Below, piece after piece: positions 9,707 to 18,296 of a stretch of DNA of 53,207 nucleotides; position 1 is the stretch's first letter, and every line of letters starts with the position of its first letter. This DNA comes from Nitrospirota bacterium. GTDB lineage: Bacteria; Nitrospirota; UBA9217. A program made the translations under genes and the position numbers. The stretch lies in assembly GCA_035516965.1 (NCBI GenBank), contig DATIZR010000063.1, positions 1 through 53,207 on the forward strand, read 5' to 3'. The notes beneath the pieces were generated by a model. That model was given only the letters and a program-made list of their open reading frames with translations. It did no database searches and was not told the DNA's origin.

Positions 9707-9777
9707 GAAATTCCTCCCTGGACGTTCTCATTCTAAGAAACTGGCCTCTAAATGTCAAGGCTGGAACCCGCCGGTCA

Positions 9778-11211
9778 CTATTTCGGTACCGGAACGCTGC
9801 CGAGCAGATACTTCAGGTTCTCATCGTCGAACCTGAGGCCGAACCCTATAAAGGGCGCAGCGCGCTCGTGGTTCAGGAAGTTGTCATACCCGGCGTGAAC
9901 GAACAGAAGATTGCTCACGTTGTAATTGACCGTGGCTTTGAGGTGGGCGTTTTTATTGTTGGGTTCCTGATCGTTAGTACTGCTGAAGTTCCACGCGTCG
10001 AGACTGAACTTGATCTTGTCGTTCCAGGCGTAATAGTCCGCGCCGACGCCGCCGGTGGACTCGATGAGACCGGCGCGCATCCCCAGGTTGCCCCAGCGCT
10101 TGGCGAACTCCAGGCTGAACTTGAACTTGTAATCATAGGTATCGACGGTATAGAAGGTCCCCGGCGGATTGATCGCCACCTGCGACTGCGTGAACTTCCC
10201 GTTCGGGTCGGACGTGACCTCGAAGATGTAATACTGGTCCTGCACGGGCTTCAGCTCCAGGCTGAAGTAGTTCTGGTACTGCGGGAACATGTACTGCGTC
10301 CGGAAGCTGACGATGGTCTGCATGCGCTCCACGCGCGAAACGTAGTTGCTGAGCCCCTTGGCCGCGTTGTCGACGTTGTTGTACATGCTGTCGTCGCTCA
10401 CGAGCTTGCCGAGGGTGCCCTCACCTTTGTCGACCTTCCGGGCCGCGTCCTGGATCGAGGCAAGGGCCAGTTCCGCGTTCTTCGAGGCCTCGCGGACGTT
10501 CTCAATGGCAACCCGGACATTGTCGCGGTTTTCGCCCACGACGCTGTTCAGGCTCGCGACCAGCTCGTTCATGCGCATCACGAGCTCGCTGCCGTCGTTC
10601 GTGAGCGTGGAGGAAAATTCCCGGATGTTCGCCGTGGTCGCGCGGAGGTCCGCCACGATGTCTTCCATGGACCGGGTGCCGCGCTCGGATCCGAACACCT
10701 GCCTGAGCGAGGACGTCACCTGCTTCACGTCGTCGGAGATGGAGCTCAACTGGCCGATCAGCCTGTCCACATCGCTGGGGGATACGGTCACCTGGATGGT
10801 CTCGCCGGGCTCCAGGTATCCGGTCTGAACGCCCGCCGGCTGCCGCCGGCCCCCTTCCTCGAGGACGCGCGAGGGGGGTATGATCTCCACGAACTTCTCG
10901 CCGAGCAGGCCCATCGTTTTGACGGCCCCCTCGGACCCGCGCTGGATCCGGACCTCGGGGTCGATCCGCATAATCACCTTTGCCTTGCTATCGACCAGTT
11001 CCACCCGATCGACGGTCCCGATCTTGACACCGGCCATCCGCACGGCAGCCTTCGCATCCAGCCCGGACACCGACTCAAAGACCGCCGACAGGAGGTAGCC
11101 CCGCTCGGAGCCGAACTGGTATTTGCCGACGACAAAGGTCATGTACAGAAGAATGACGGAGCCGGCAAGCACCAGCAACCCCACCCGTGCCTCTGCGCTC
11201 ATTTTAGCCAT
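9778..11211 (-). CDS. mlaD: MCE/MlaD-type lipid transport protein with long helical linker and probable C-terminal beta-barrel
   Basis: 477 residues from ATG 11211 (MAKMSAEARVGLLVLAG), which has GGGGAG upstream; the frame is open to 11244 but without a better start. Order: one N-terminal membrane helix (about 8-25), one MCE domain (about 35-115, with VFESVSGLDAKAAVRMAGVKIG), about 150 residues of predicted helix rich in coiled-coil-like heptads, then about 190 residues of alternating polar/aromatic strands (from YFSLELKPVQDQYYIFEV through LFVHAGYDNFLNHERAAPFIGFGLRF). The last part reads like an outer-membrane beta-barrel. E. coli MlaD is only about 183 residues with no such tail. A long MlaD with a barrel is known from Veillonella parvula, where it bridges the two membranes. 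It lies downstream of mlaE and mlaF; no mlaB or mlaC is present here. Confidence 0.85.
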   Translation of the reverse strand: MAKMSAEARVGLLVLAGSVILLYMTFVVGKYQFGSERGYLLSAVFESVSGLDAKAAVRMAGVKIGTVDRVELVDSKAKVIMRIDPEVRIQRGSEGAVKTMGLLGEKFVEIIPPSRVLEEGGRRQPAGVQTGYLEPGETIQVTVSPSDVDRLIGQLSSISDDVKQVTSSLRQVFGSERGTRSMEDIVADLRATTANIREFSSTLTNDGSELVMRMNELVASLNSVVGENRDNVRVAIENVREASKNAELALASIQDAARKVDKGEGTLGKLVSDDSMYNNVDNAAKGLSNYVSRVERMQTIVSFRTQYMFPQYQNYFSLELKPVQDQYYIFEVTSDPNGKFTQSQVAINPPGTFYTVDTYDYKFKFSLEFAKRWGNLGMRAGLIESTGGVGADYYAWNDKIKFSLDAWNFSSTNDQEPNNKNAHLKATVNYNVSNLLFVHAGYDNFLNHERAAPFIGFGLRFDDENLKYLLGSVPVPK

Positions 11212-11307
11212 GCGAACTCCCCGGTTGCGGAATGCCGACCGCAAGGTGATGGTTCAACTCAGCATCCTTCTCTCTGCTCTCTGCAAGCTGCAATGCGAAA
11301 TGCCCCG

Positions 11308-12054
11308 TCAATCCGCCGTAATCGGCCCCGTTGCGCTTCCGGTGATGAACTGCTGTACGATCGGGCTGGACGACTGCTTGATCTCGGCAGGCGTGCCGAC
11401 TTCCAGGATCTCCCCCTTGTACAGCATGGCAATGCGGTCTGAGATCTTGTAGGCGCTGTGCATATCGTGGGTGATAGCCACGGACGTTACGCCGAGTTTT
11501 TTTCGCAGGTCAATGATCAGGTCATTGATGGCATCCGCGGAGATCGGGTCCAGTCCCGTCGTCGGTTCATCATACAGGATGATCGAGGGATTGATCGCGA
11601 TCGCTCGGGCCAGGCCGACCCGCTTTTTCATGCCGCCCGACAACTCAGCGGGCATCTTGTCCTCGACTCCCTTCAGGCCCACCAGCGCCAGTTTCTCCGT
11701 GGCGGCCGCCCGGATCTCGCCGTCCGACAGCTTTGTGTGCTGTTTCAACGCAAACCCCACGTTCTCCCACACCGAAAGCGAATCGAAGAGCGCGGCCATC
11801 TGAAAGAGCATACCGAACTTTTTTCGAACCTCGTTCAGTCCCCGCGGGTCGAGGTCGTTCAGCCGCTGGCCTTCGACGACCACGGCACCCCGGTCGGGGA
11901 ACAGCAGGCCGATGATATGCTTCAGCAGCACGCTCTTTCCGCTTCCGCTGCCGCCGATCACCGTCATGCTCTCGCCCTTTTCCACGGTGAGGTTGACGCC
12001 GCGCAGAACGTGTTGAGCGCCGAAGCTTTTATGCAGGCCGGTGATCTCGATCAT
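11308..12054 (-). CDS. mlaF: MlaF-type ABC transporter ATP-binding protein
   Basis: 248 residues, the ATPase that drives phospholipid movement with the MlaE permease at the inner membrane. It has Walker A GGSGSGKSVLLKHI (about residues 34-47), signature LSGGMKKRVGLARAI and Walker B IILYDEPTTGLDP, and a switch His in SVAITHDMHSAYKISDRI. The text LTVEKGESMTVIGGSGSGKS is typical of the Mla/Mkl branch. The ATG at 12054 lacks a Shine-Dalgarno sequence; the bases before it are an array of 7-base repeats (12058-12099). Its neighbours mlaE upstream and mlaD downstream make the assignment firm. Confidence 0.93.
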   Translation of the reverse strand: MIEITGLHKSFGAQHVLRGVNLTVEKGESMTVIGGSGSGKSVLLKHIIGLLFPDRGAVVVEGQRLNDLDPRGLNEVRKKFGMLFQMAALFDSLSVWENVGFALKQHTKLSDGEIRAAATEKLALVGLKGVEDKMPAELSGGMKKRVGLARAIAINPSIILYDEPTTGLDPISADAINDLIIDLRKKLGVTSVAITHDMHSAYKISDRIAMLYKGEILEVGTPAEIKQSSSPIVQQFITGSATGPITAD

Positions 12055-12057
12055 TAT

Positions 12058-12099
12058 TCAGAAGTCAGAGGACAGAAGCCAGAAAACAGGAGCAAGAAA
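12058..12099. repeat. Tandem 7-base repeat in the mlaE-mlaF spacer
   Basis: On the plus strand the units read TCAGAAG, TCAGAGG, ACAGAAG, CCAGAAA, ACAGGAG and CAAGAAA: six adjacent heptamers built on NCAGAAG. The array starts 3 bases before the mlaF start codon on its 5' side, where the ribosome-binding site should be. It looks like the short tandemly repeated heptamers described in cyanobacterial and other genomes. Confidence 0.6.
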
Positions 12100-12153
12100 G
12101 CCTCTCTCCTCGTGTCGGTACTCTGTTGTTTGTCCCCTCTTGTCTGATTGCTC

Positions 12154-12924
12154 TCACCACAGCAGGGCGGACAAGAAATAATCGAGGATAAGGATCAGCA
12201 TGCAGGAAACGACGACGGCGCCCGTCGTCGCCTTTCCCACGCCTTCCGCACCGCCCTCGGCATTGAATCCCTTATAGCAGCCGATGAGGCCCACGACCGC
12301 GCCGAACACGAGCGCCTTGACCAGTCCGTACCAGATGTCCTTGACCTCGGTATTATTGATGCTCTGGTTTACGTACGTGACGGGATTGGTGCCCAGCACC
12401 TTGACGCCGACGAAATAGCCGCCGGAAATCCCGATCATCATGCCGAGCACGGTCAGGAAAAACATCATCACCGTGCTGGCGAGGAACCGGGGCACGACCA
12501 GATACTTCATGGGGTTGGTTGCCAGGGTCTCAAGCGCGTCGATCTGCTCGGTGACCTTCATGGTTCCCAGTTCCGCGGCCATAGCCGCCCCCGCCCTGCC
12601 CGCGACCATGAGCCCTGTCAGAACCGGACCGAGCTCGCGCGTCATGGAAAGCGAGACCACGGTGCCGATGAGCGATTCCGCGCCGAATCGCTTAAACCCG
12701 GTGTAGCTCTGAAGCGCCAGCACCATGCCCGTCGAAAGAGCCGTGGTGAGGACGACCGGGACCGAATCAACCCCGATAACCTCCATCTGCTTCAACAGGT
12801 TCCTGAGATAGAAGGGAGGGCCTAGGCTCCCCCGAAGCGCCTGGCTCAGGAAGATCATTACCTTCCCCATCTCCATCAGCAGCAAAAATATCCTGCGGCC
12901 GATTTTTTCAAGCCAGGCGTACAT
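12154..12924 (-). CDS. mlaE: MlaE-type phospholipid ABC transporter permease
   Basis: 256 residues with five or six membrane helices. The conserved core TRELGPVLTGLMVAGRAGAA (about residues 95-114), followed by MAAELGTMKVTEQIDALE, is the hallmark of the MlaE/YrbE permease family. It forms the inner-membrane channel of an MCE lipid transporter with MlaF and MlaD, both encoded directly downstream. ATG 12924 gives a normal N-terminus. The gene lies 74 bases after alr on the same strand. Confidence 0.94.
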   Translation of the reverse strand: MYAWLEKIGRRIFLLLMEMGKVMIFLSQALRGSLGPPFYLRNLLKQMEVIGVDSVPVVLTTALSTGMVLALQSYTGFKRFGAESLIGTVVSLSMTRELGPVLTGLMVAGRAGAAMAAELGTMKVTEQIDALETLATNPMKYLVVPRFLASTVMMFFLTVLGMMIGISGGYFVGVKVLGTNPVTYVNQSINNTEVKDIWYGLVKALVFGAVVGLIGCYKGFNAEGGAEGVGKATTGAVVVSCMLILILDYFLSALLW

Positions 12925-12998
12925 ATAGCCGGTCTCTCTTCCCCTGAGACGATGCTTTCACACTGGCACGCGCCCGCCTGTTCGTGCGGCGGAGTGCC

Positions 12999-14171
12999 TT
13001 ATGCCGGCAGATACCTGCGCGGCACGCGGCCGCCGATACCGCACAGGACCTCGTAGGCGATCGTACCGGTTGCGCCGGCGATATCGTCTGCGGTGATCCG
13101 CTCCGATCCCTGCCGCCCGATCAGCACGACCTCGTCCTGCTCGCACACGCCGGGAACGCCCGTCACGTCGAGCATGCACATGTCCATGCACACCCGGCCC
13201 GCAACGGGCACACGCAGACCGCGGACCAGGGCTTCTCCCCGGTTGGAGAGCGCCCGGCTGTAACCATCGGCATACCCCAGCGGAATGGTCGCGATCAGGC
13301 TTTCCCGTTTGGTGACAAAGGTCCTGCCGTAGCTGATCGGCACGCCGGCCGGGACCTTCTTCAGATATGCAATGCGCGTCACAAGCGAGAGGACCGGATC
13401 CAGTCCCCGGTCGCCTGTTCTGTTCCGGAAAGGATCATAGCCGTAGAGCATGAGTCCGGGCCTGACCATGGTAAAGAGCGCACGTCCGTACTCAAGGAGG
13501 GCGGCGCTGTTCGCCGCATGCCTGAGCGGTATCGAAATCCCCTGCTCTTCGAGTGCCGTCAGCAGAGCTTCGAACCGGGCCATTTGCTCCGCAGAGAACC
13601 GCTGATCACCGAGGTCGGCGTCGGCGAAGTGGGTCATGAGCCCCTGCGCCGAGATGCCTACCAAGGTCTTCAGCTCCCGTATGAAGGGAAGTGCTGCTTC
13701 GGGAGGAATGCCGATCCTGCCCATGCCCGTATCGATTTTCACATGGACCGGCGTCGTCGTGCCGCGGCTGAGGCTCGCAGCGGAAAGGGCGCACGCCATG
13801 GGCAGCGAGAACACCACAGGGGTCAAACCCAGCCGGACGATCTCCTCAGCCTGGTCCGGGAAGACAGCGCCCATCACCACGATCGGCGCCTGAATGCCCG
13901 CGCCCCGCAGCTCCCGGCCCTCCTCTACGAGGGCGACGCCGAGCATATCGGCACCGAGACCGAGCAGATGCCGGGATACGGCTATTGCTCCGTGGCCGTA
14001 AGCCTGGGCCTTGACGACCGCCAGAACCTTCCGCCCGCCGGCGCGGCGCAGCGCTTCTTTGAAATTACGGGCAAGTGCATTCAGGTCAATGAGCGCCTCC
14101 GTCGGACGGTCGGTGCCGGAGCCACCCGCGGCTGCGCCAGTCGAACAGGGCTCAGTGGATGGTGCTCTCAT
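12999..14171 (-). CDS. alr: Alanine racemase
   Basis: 390 residues. This PLP enzyme makes D-alanine for peptidoglycan. The cofactor lysine is in VLAVVKAQAYGHGA (about residue 50; the usual text is KANAYGHG, so an N-to-Q change). The second catalytic residue is the Tyr of VPISYGRTF near residue 285. DTGMGRIGI and RPGLMLYGYDP are also family text. The ATG at 14171 has GAGGAAA before it and overlaps the end of the zinc-ribbon gene by 20 bases. The first 25 residues are low-complexity, so a start slightly further in is possible. Confidence 0.94.
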   Translation of the reverse strand: MRAPSTEPCSTGAAAGGSGTDRPTEALIDLNALARNFKEALRRAGGRKVLAVVKAQAYGHGAIAVSRHLLGLGADMLGVALVEEGRELRGAGIQAPIVVMGAVFPDQAEEIVRLGLTPVVFSLPMACALSAASLSRGTTTPVHVKIDTGMGRIGIPPEAALPFIRELKTLVGISAQGLMTHFADADLGDQRFSAEQMARFEALLTALEEQGISIPLRHAANSAALLEYGRALFTMVRPGLMLYGYDPFRNRTGDRGLDPVLSLVTRIAYLKKVPAGVPISYGRTFVTKRESLIATIPLGYADGYSRALSNRGEALVRGLRVPVAGRVCMDMCMLDVTGVPGVCEQDEVVLIGRQGSERITADDIAGATGTIAYEVLCGIGGRVPRRYLPA

Positions 14172-14346
14172 TTATTTCCTCAAATGCGTTTGACGCCGGC
14201 AATATCTCTATCTTGTCGAACGACTCGGCGCAATCCAGGCACTCCCAGTGGTGAACGGTCCAGTACTCATAGTCCATCTGGAGGCTGAAGTCATCCTCCT
14301 GGAACAGGTTGGTCCCGCCGCAATAGGGGCACATGATCGGTTCCAT
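14152..14346 (-). CDS. Small zinc-ribbon protein (CPxCG...CxxC)
   Basis: 64 residues from ATG 14346, which has CGGAGG 5-6 bases upstream. It begins MEPIMCPYCGGTNLFQEDD; a second cysteine pair HHWECLDCAESF follows some 30 residues later. Four cysteines in two CxxC knuckles give one zinc site. The acidic middle (DDFSLQMDYEYW) is unusual. No known function is recognised; it could be a small regulator or adaptor. It overlaps and is co-transcribed with alr. Confidence 0.65.
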   Translation of the reverse strand: MEPIMCPYCGGTNLFQEDDFSLQMDYEYWTVHHWECLDCAESFDKIEILPASNAFEEINESTIH

Positions 14347-14481
14347 GCTCGTCCTCCGATCCTTTTCACGACATCGGCCGCATGGTCGGGTAGATGTCGC
14401 CGATTCCGGAAGTGTCATCGGGCAGCACGCAACGAAGGCCGGACCGGCATAAAAAGATACATTTTTTCAAAGCTTTTTTTT

Positions 14482-14510
14482 ACTCTAGCACAGAGAAAAT
14501 GAATTTGCAA
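14482..14510 (-). promoter_or_regulatory. Candidate sigma-70-type promoter for the zinc-ribbon/alr/mla operon
   Basis: On the minus strand TTGCAA (14505-14510) and TAGAGT (14482-14487) are separated by 17 bases. It lies about 140 bases before the zinc-ribbon start, within the 279-base spacer after ptsI (14347-14625), which otherwise holds no gene. The spacer is AT-rich around 14450-14515. Pattern match only. Confidence 0.4.
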
Positions 14511-14625
14511 AATAATTCCGGCAGCCAATTCAGCAGGACGCAAAGCACCCGAAACGCAGCGCCCGTCCTTCCGGCCGGGCAGCGTGATGAACAGGAGATA
14601 CCACCCGCACCGTGATGCACGGACA

Positions 14626-16380
14626 TTAGAGTTCCGCTGCCAGGTCGGGGAAGCGCTCCTCCATGAAGTGCTCCGCCGCCCTCCGCGCCTGGGCGGCAGT
14701 AGGCTGCTGCATGACCAGCGCCGCAAGCTCGACGGCGTCCTGCATCCGCACCGACCGGATCACTTTCTTGACCCACGGGATGGACGCGACGTTCATGCTG
14801 AGGTGCTCGAAGCCCATCCCGAGCAGGATGGCCGCGTACAGCGGGTCGCCCGCCATCTCCCCGCACATGGCCAGCGCAATTCCGGCCTCGCGGGAAGCCG
14901 TGGACACGTACCGCAGCAGGCGAAGCACTGCCGGGTCGAGAGGTTCATACATGTACGCCACGTGTTCGTTCAGCCGGTCGATCGCCAGCGTATACTGGAT
15001 CAGGTCATTCGTCCCGACGCTGAAAAAATCGACCTCTTTGGCGAGGAGGTCGGCGATCAATGCCGCCGAGGGGATCTCGATCATCACCCCGATCTCCACC
15101 CGTTCATTGAACGGTGTCCCTTCCGTGCGCAGTTCCGCCTTTACCTCATCGAGGATCTTTTTTGTCTCGTACAGCTCCTGCAGGCCTGAGATCATGGGGT
15201 ACAGGATCTTGATGTTGCCGTGGGCCGATGCGCGCAGAATGCCGCGGAGCTGCGTCCGGAACACGTCCCGTTTCTGCAGGCAGAACCGTATGGCCCGGAG
15301 TCCGAGCGCCGGGTTCGCTTCCTTTTCAAACCCTCCCGGCATCCCGACCTTGTCCCCGCCCACATCGAGGGTCCGGATCACCACGTCATGGGGATAGGTC
15401 TTTTCGGCCACGTGACGGTAGGCCCGGTAGTGTTCTTCCTCGGTGGGCAGCGTATCCCGGTTCATGAAGAGGAACTCCGTCCGGTAGAGGCCGATGCCCC
15501 TGCCGCCGTGCTCGGCCGTCGCCATCGCCTCCTCGGGAAGCTCGATGTTGCCCTGGAGCGTGATCAGATGGCCATCCTGCGTCTCCGCGGGAAGCGCCTT
15601 GATCTTCTCGAGCTCCTGCTCAAAATATTTATACTGGCGTTGTTTCTTCAGGTAATCGAGGAATGTCTCCTCGTCGGGATCGACGATGACGACGCCGTGA
15701 ATACCGTCGAGGATGACCACGTCGCCCGTCTTGACCGCCGCCGTGATGTTCTCCAGACCGACGGCCGCCGGAATGCCCAGGGAGCGCGCCAGGATGGCCG
15801 TGTGCGAGGTCCGGCTGCCGGCATCCGTGGCGAACCCCAGGATCTTATCCTTGCGCATCATGAGCGTGTCGCTGGGAGCCAGGTCATGGGCGATAATCAC
15901 CGCCTCATCCTTGATGTCTGCCAGGCTCTCCTGCCTGTGGCCCACCAGGCTTCGGAGGATGCGCTCCCCCACCTGCTCAATGTCGTGCTTGCGCTCGCGG
16001 AGGTACTCGTCCTCGATCGAGTCGAACTTCAGCCCGATCCCCGATATCGTCTCCTTGAGCGCGCCCTCGGCATTGATGTGCAACTCCTTGATCCGCTTGA
16101 TCGTCCCGTCCACGAGCAGTTTGTCCTCGAGCAGCATGATGTGCGTGTCGAGGATATAGATATGCGATTTCCCGAGCCCCTTGCCGAACCGCTTCTTGAG
16201 ATCCTCGAGCTGGCTCTTCGAGAGTTCGACCGCCCGTCTGAACCGCGCAACTTCGTCCTTGACGCTGACGCCCTCGATCCGCTGTCCCGCTACGACGATC
16301 TTTCTCCGGTCCAGAAGGTACACGCGTCCGATCACGATCCCCGGAGAAGCCACTATCCCTTTGTAGATTTTTTCCTGCAT
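14626..16380 (-). CDS. ptsI: PTS Enzyme I (phosphoenolpyruvate-protein phosphotransferase)
   Basis: 584 residues, typical EI length. It takes phosphate from PEP and passes it to HPr, encoded just upstream. The active-site His is in DAGSRTSHTAILARSLGIPA (around residue 190), after the helical HPr-binding domain. The PEP-binding barrel shows GIGLYRTEFLFM, TLDVGGDK, NPALGLRAIRFCL and the Cys of ALAMCGEMAGDP. Start ATG 16380 (MQEKIYKGIVASPGIVIG). It is the last gene of the PTS operon, 34 bases after HPr. Confidence 0.95.
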   Translation of the reverse strand: MQEKIYKGIVASPGIVIGRVYLLDRRKIVVAGQRIEGVSVKDEVARFRRAVELSKSQLEDLKKRFGKGLGKSHIYILDTHIMLLEDKLLVDGTIKRIKELHINAEGALKETISGIGLKFDSIEDEYLRERKHDIEQVGERILRSLVGHRQESLADIKDEAVIIAHDLAPSDTLMMRKDKILGFATDAGSRTSHTAILARSLGIPAAVGLENITAAVKTGDVVILDGIHGVVIVDPDEETFLDYLKKQRQYKYFEQELEKIKALPAETQDGHLITLQGNIELPEEAMATAEHGGRGIGLYRTEFLFMNRDTLPTEEEHYRAYRHVAEKTYPHDVVIRTLDVGGDKVGMPGGFEKEANPALGLRAIRFCLQKRDVFRTQLRGILRASAHGNIKILYPMISGLQELYETKKILDEVKAELRTEGTPFNERVEIGVMIEIPSAALIADLLAKEVDFFSVGTNDLIQYTLAIDRLNEHVAYMYEPLDPAVLRLLRYVSTASREAGIALAMCGEMAGDPLYAAILLGMGFEHLSMNVASIPWVKKVIRSVRMQDAVELAALVMQQPTAAQARRAAEHFMEERFPDLAAEL

Positions 16381-16414
16381 ATTCGTTTTTCCGATAGCCC
16401 CGTACGCCGGAACC

Positions 16415-16684
16415 CTACTCCTTCTCCCCGAACTTGTCCCTGAACAGCTGTTCCAGGCCGGCCAGTGCCTGGTCCTCGTCGTCGCCGTGCACCTGGACCA
16501 TCACCGTGCTCCCCTTGGCCGCGGCGAGCATCATGATCCCCATGATGCTCTTCCCGTCCACGTCCAGATCGTCCTTGCTGAGGATGATCTTCGATGCATA
16601 GCCGCTCGCCGATTTCACGATCTGTGCCGCGGCCCGCGCGTGGAGGCCAAGCTTGTTCTCGATCAACAGCTCTTTTTTCCTCAT
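16415..16684 (-). CDS. ptsH: Phosphocarrier protein HPr
   Basis: 89 residues from ATG 16684. His15 lies in NKLGLHARAAAQIV and is the EI/EII phosphorylation site. Ser46 lies in DVDGKSIMGIMML and is the regulatory site for HPr kinase, for which a gene is present at 20.1-21.0 kb. The ATG overlaps the stop of the IID gene (ATGA). Longer open frame upstream is only read-through of the IID region. Both phosphorylation sites being intact argues that sugar transfer and kinase control are both in use. Confidence 0.95.
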   Translation of the reverse strand: MRKKELLIENKLGLHARAAAQIVKSASGYASKIILSKDDLDVDGKSIMGIMMLAAAKGSTVMVQVHGDDEDQALAGLEQLFRDKFGEKE

Positions 16685-17472
16685 CAAACGGCTCCTGCAT
16701 ATGCCAGGGCAGTGCACACGGCGGCTATCCCAAGCATGAGTTTTATCGGCGAACCCCGTCGTCTCAGAAGGGCGGACAGTACGAGCGTGATGAGCAGTGC
16801 GGCGACCGCGCTCGCGGTACCATTGGCAAAGAGGTCGGGCTTGTACTCCTGCCTCCAGACCGGAAGCATTCCAATCATGCCCCCCAGAACCGCAATCGCG
16901 ACTGCCTTGAACAATCCCGCCCACCTCGTGAACCGGTAGCGGGCCATGAGTTGCATGACATCGCCGGAACTGCAGTACCCCAGCCGGAGCACGCCGGCCC
17001 TGAGCCAGAGATGCCAGCTATTGTACAGCACCAGGAACAGGATCGGTGCCCACCAGAAACCGGCGAGGAGCACCGTCACGGCGATCAGGACCGACATCGG
17101 CTTGAGCGCCCCCCAGAAGAAGCTGTCTCCCAGCGCTCCCAGTGGCGCCATGAGCGTTGTTTTCAGCTCCGAGACTTCGCTCTTCGTGCCCTCCCCCCCC
17201 GCCGCCCGCTCCTCCTCGAGCCTCACCGCCGCGCCCAGTATGAACGACGCCAGGTAGGGTTGCGTGTTGAAATACTCCATGTGGAGGCTCAGGCGGGCGC
17301 GGAACTCCTCCCGCCCGGGATACAATCTCCTGAGCGCAGGCAGCATCGCGTACGCAAAACCGAGCGACTGCATGCGTTCAAAGCTCCAGGATGCCTGGAT
17401 CAGGAAGGACCGGAAGAATATGCTGATCCAGTCCCTTTTTTTGATCGATTTCCGACTCTCGCGCTCGTTCAC
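16684..17472 (-). CDS. PTS mannose/fructose/sorbose family IID component
   Basis: 262 residues starting at GTG 17472. Family text: RSFLIQASWSFERMQSLGFA at the N-terminus, HMEYFNTQPYLASFILGA, then MAPLGALGDSFFWGALKP before the membrane helices. IID and IIC together form the sugar channel of mannose-type PTS. It lies between IIC and HPr, 18 bases after IIC. The last helices (about 180-262) are normal. Substrate is not predictable. Confidence 0.92.
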   Translation of the reverse strand: MNERESRKSIKKRDWISIFFRSFLIQASWSFERMQSLGFAYAMLPALRRLYPGREEFRARLSLHMEYFNTQPYLASFILGAAVRLEEERAAGGEGTKSEVSELKTTLMAPLGALGDSFFWGALKPMSVLIAVTVLLAGFWWAPILFLVLYNSWHLWLRAGVLRLGYCSSGDVMQLMARYRFTRWAGLFKAVAIAVLGGMIGMLPVWRQEYKPDLFANGTASAVAALLITLVLSALLRRRGSPIKLMLGIAAVCTALAYAGAV

Positions 17473-17490
17473 AGCGTCTCTCTTCCTCGC

Positions 17491-18270
17491 TCAGGACCGC
17501 CGCTCCCGGTACGCGGCGCCTGCGAGACCCGCCGCAAGAACCAGCAGGATGATGACCAGCGGGCGACCGCCGAGCACAGTGGTCAGCGCAGCGGCGGCGG
17601 CAAAACCCGTCACCAGGAATCGGTCCAGGACCGCTATCGACAGCCTGTTCAGTACGACCGCCGCTCCCAGCAGCGGCAGCACTTTCACAAACAGCGCCAT
17701 CGCCGCATGCGCCGGCGCCGGCACATGCCGGAAGACCACCGCTGCGGCCAGCCCGGCCGGCACGAACAGCAGAACCAGGACGAAGGACTTCAGAAAGAAG
17801 ACGGCAACTCCGGCAATATGGCTTCGCGAGAGAGCGCACGCCGGGTCTTCATCGGCTCCCGCACGGGCCGATTCCGCAAGGGCCGCATTGCTCTTCCGGA
17901 TGAACTGGTCCGTGATCATGCTGACCGGCGCCATGCCGGTGGTGAGCAGAATACTGAACCCGATCAGGTCGAGCGGCGCCTGTCCTCCGCTGCCGATCAC
18001 GGCGATCGCCGTCGCTGACACCGTTCCCACCGTGATATCGGCAGGGACAAAGTTGCCCACCGGCATGTCCAGCACCCAGATCAGTTCCAGGAGCGCACCG
18101 ATGACGAACCCCGCCGAAGGATCGCCCAGGAGCCAGCCGGTCACCGGCCCGGCAACGATCGGCTGCGATATCATGACCTGCCCCGCGGCGGTCCGGTCGA
18201 GACCGATGAGGCCGCCCGCTGCCGCCGCGAGGAGGATCAGCGCAACGGCATGAAGATCGAACAACGGCAT
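17491..18270 (-). CDS. PTS mannose/fructose/sorbose family IIC component
   Basis: 259 residues from ATG 18270 (MPLFDLHAVALILLAAAAGG), with AAAGAGG upstream; an in-frame ATG at 18297 would add nine residues. Many membrane helices. The family signatures SQPIVAGPVTGWLLGDPSAG and LELIWVLDMPVGNFVPADIT are intact. It forms the membrane channel with IID, the next gene. Its presence shows this is a complete mannose-type system, not the IIA/IIB-only sets of many related bacteria. Confidence 0.9.
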   Translation of the reverse strand: MPLFDLHAVALILLAAAAGGLIGLDRTAAGQVMISQPIVAGPVTGWLLGDPSAGFVIGALLELIWVLDMPVGNFVPADITVGTVSATAIAVIGSGGQAPLDLIGFSILLTTGMAPVSMITDQFIRKSNAALAESARAGADEDPACALSRSHIAGVAVFFLKSFVLVLLFVPAGLAAAVVFRHVPAPAHAAMALFVKVLPLLGAAVVLNRLSIAVLDRFLVTGFAAAAALTTVLGGRPLVIILLVLAAGLAGAAYRERRS

Positions 18271-18296
18271 AGCATCCTCTTTCCGCCCTTGATGCA

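Noticed and set aside
9868-11442. 524-codon plus-strand frame opposite mlaD and mlaF
   Set aside because: His/Asp/Val-rich antisense reading of real genes; no domains and no ribosome site.
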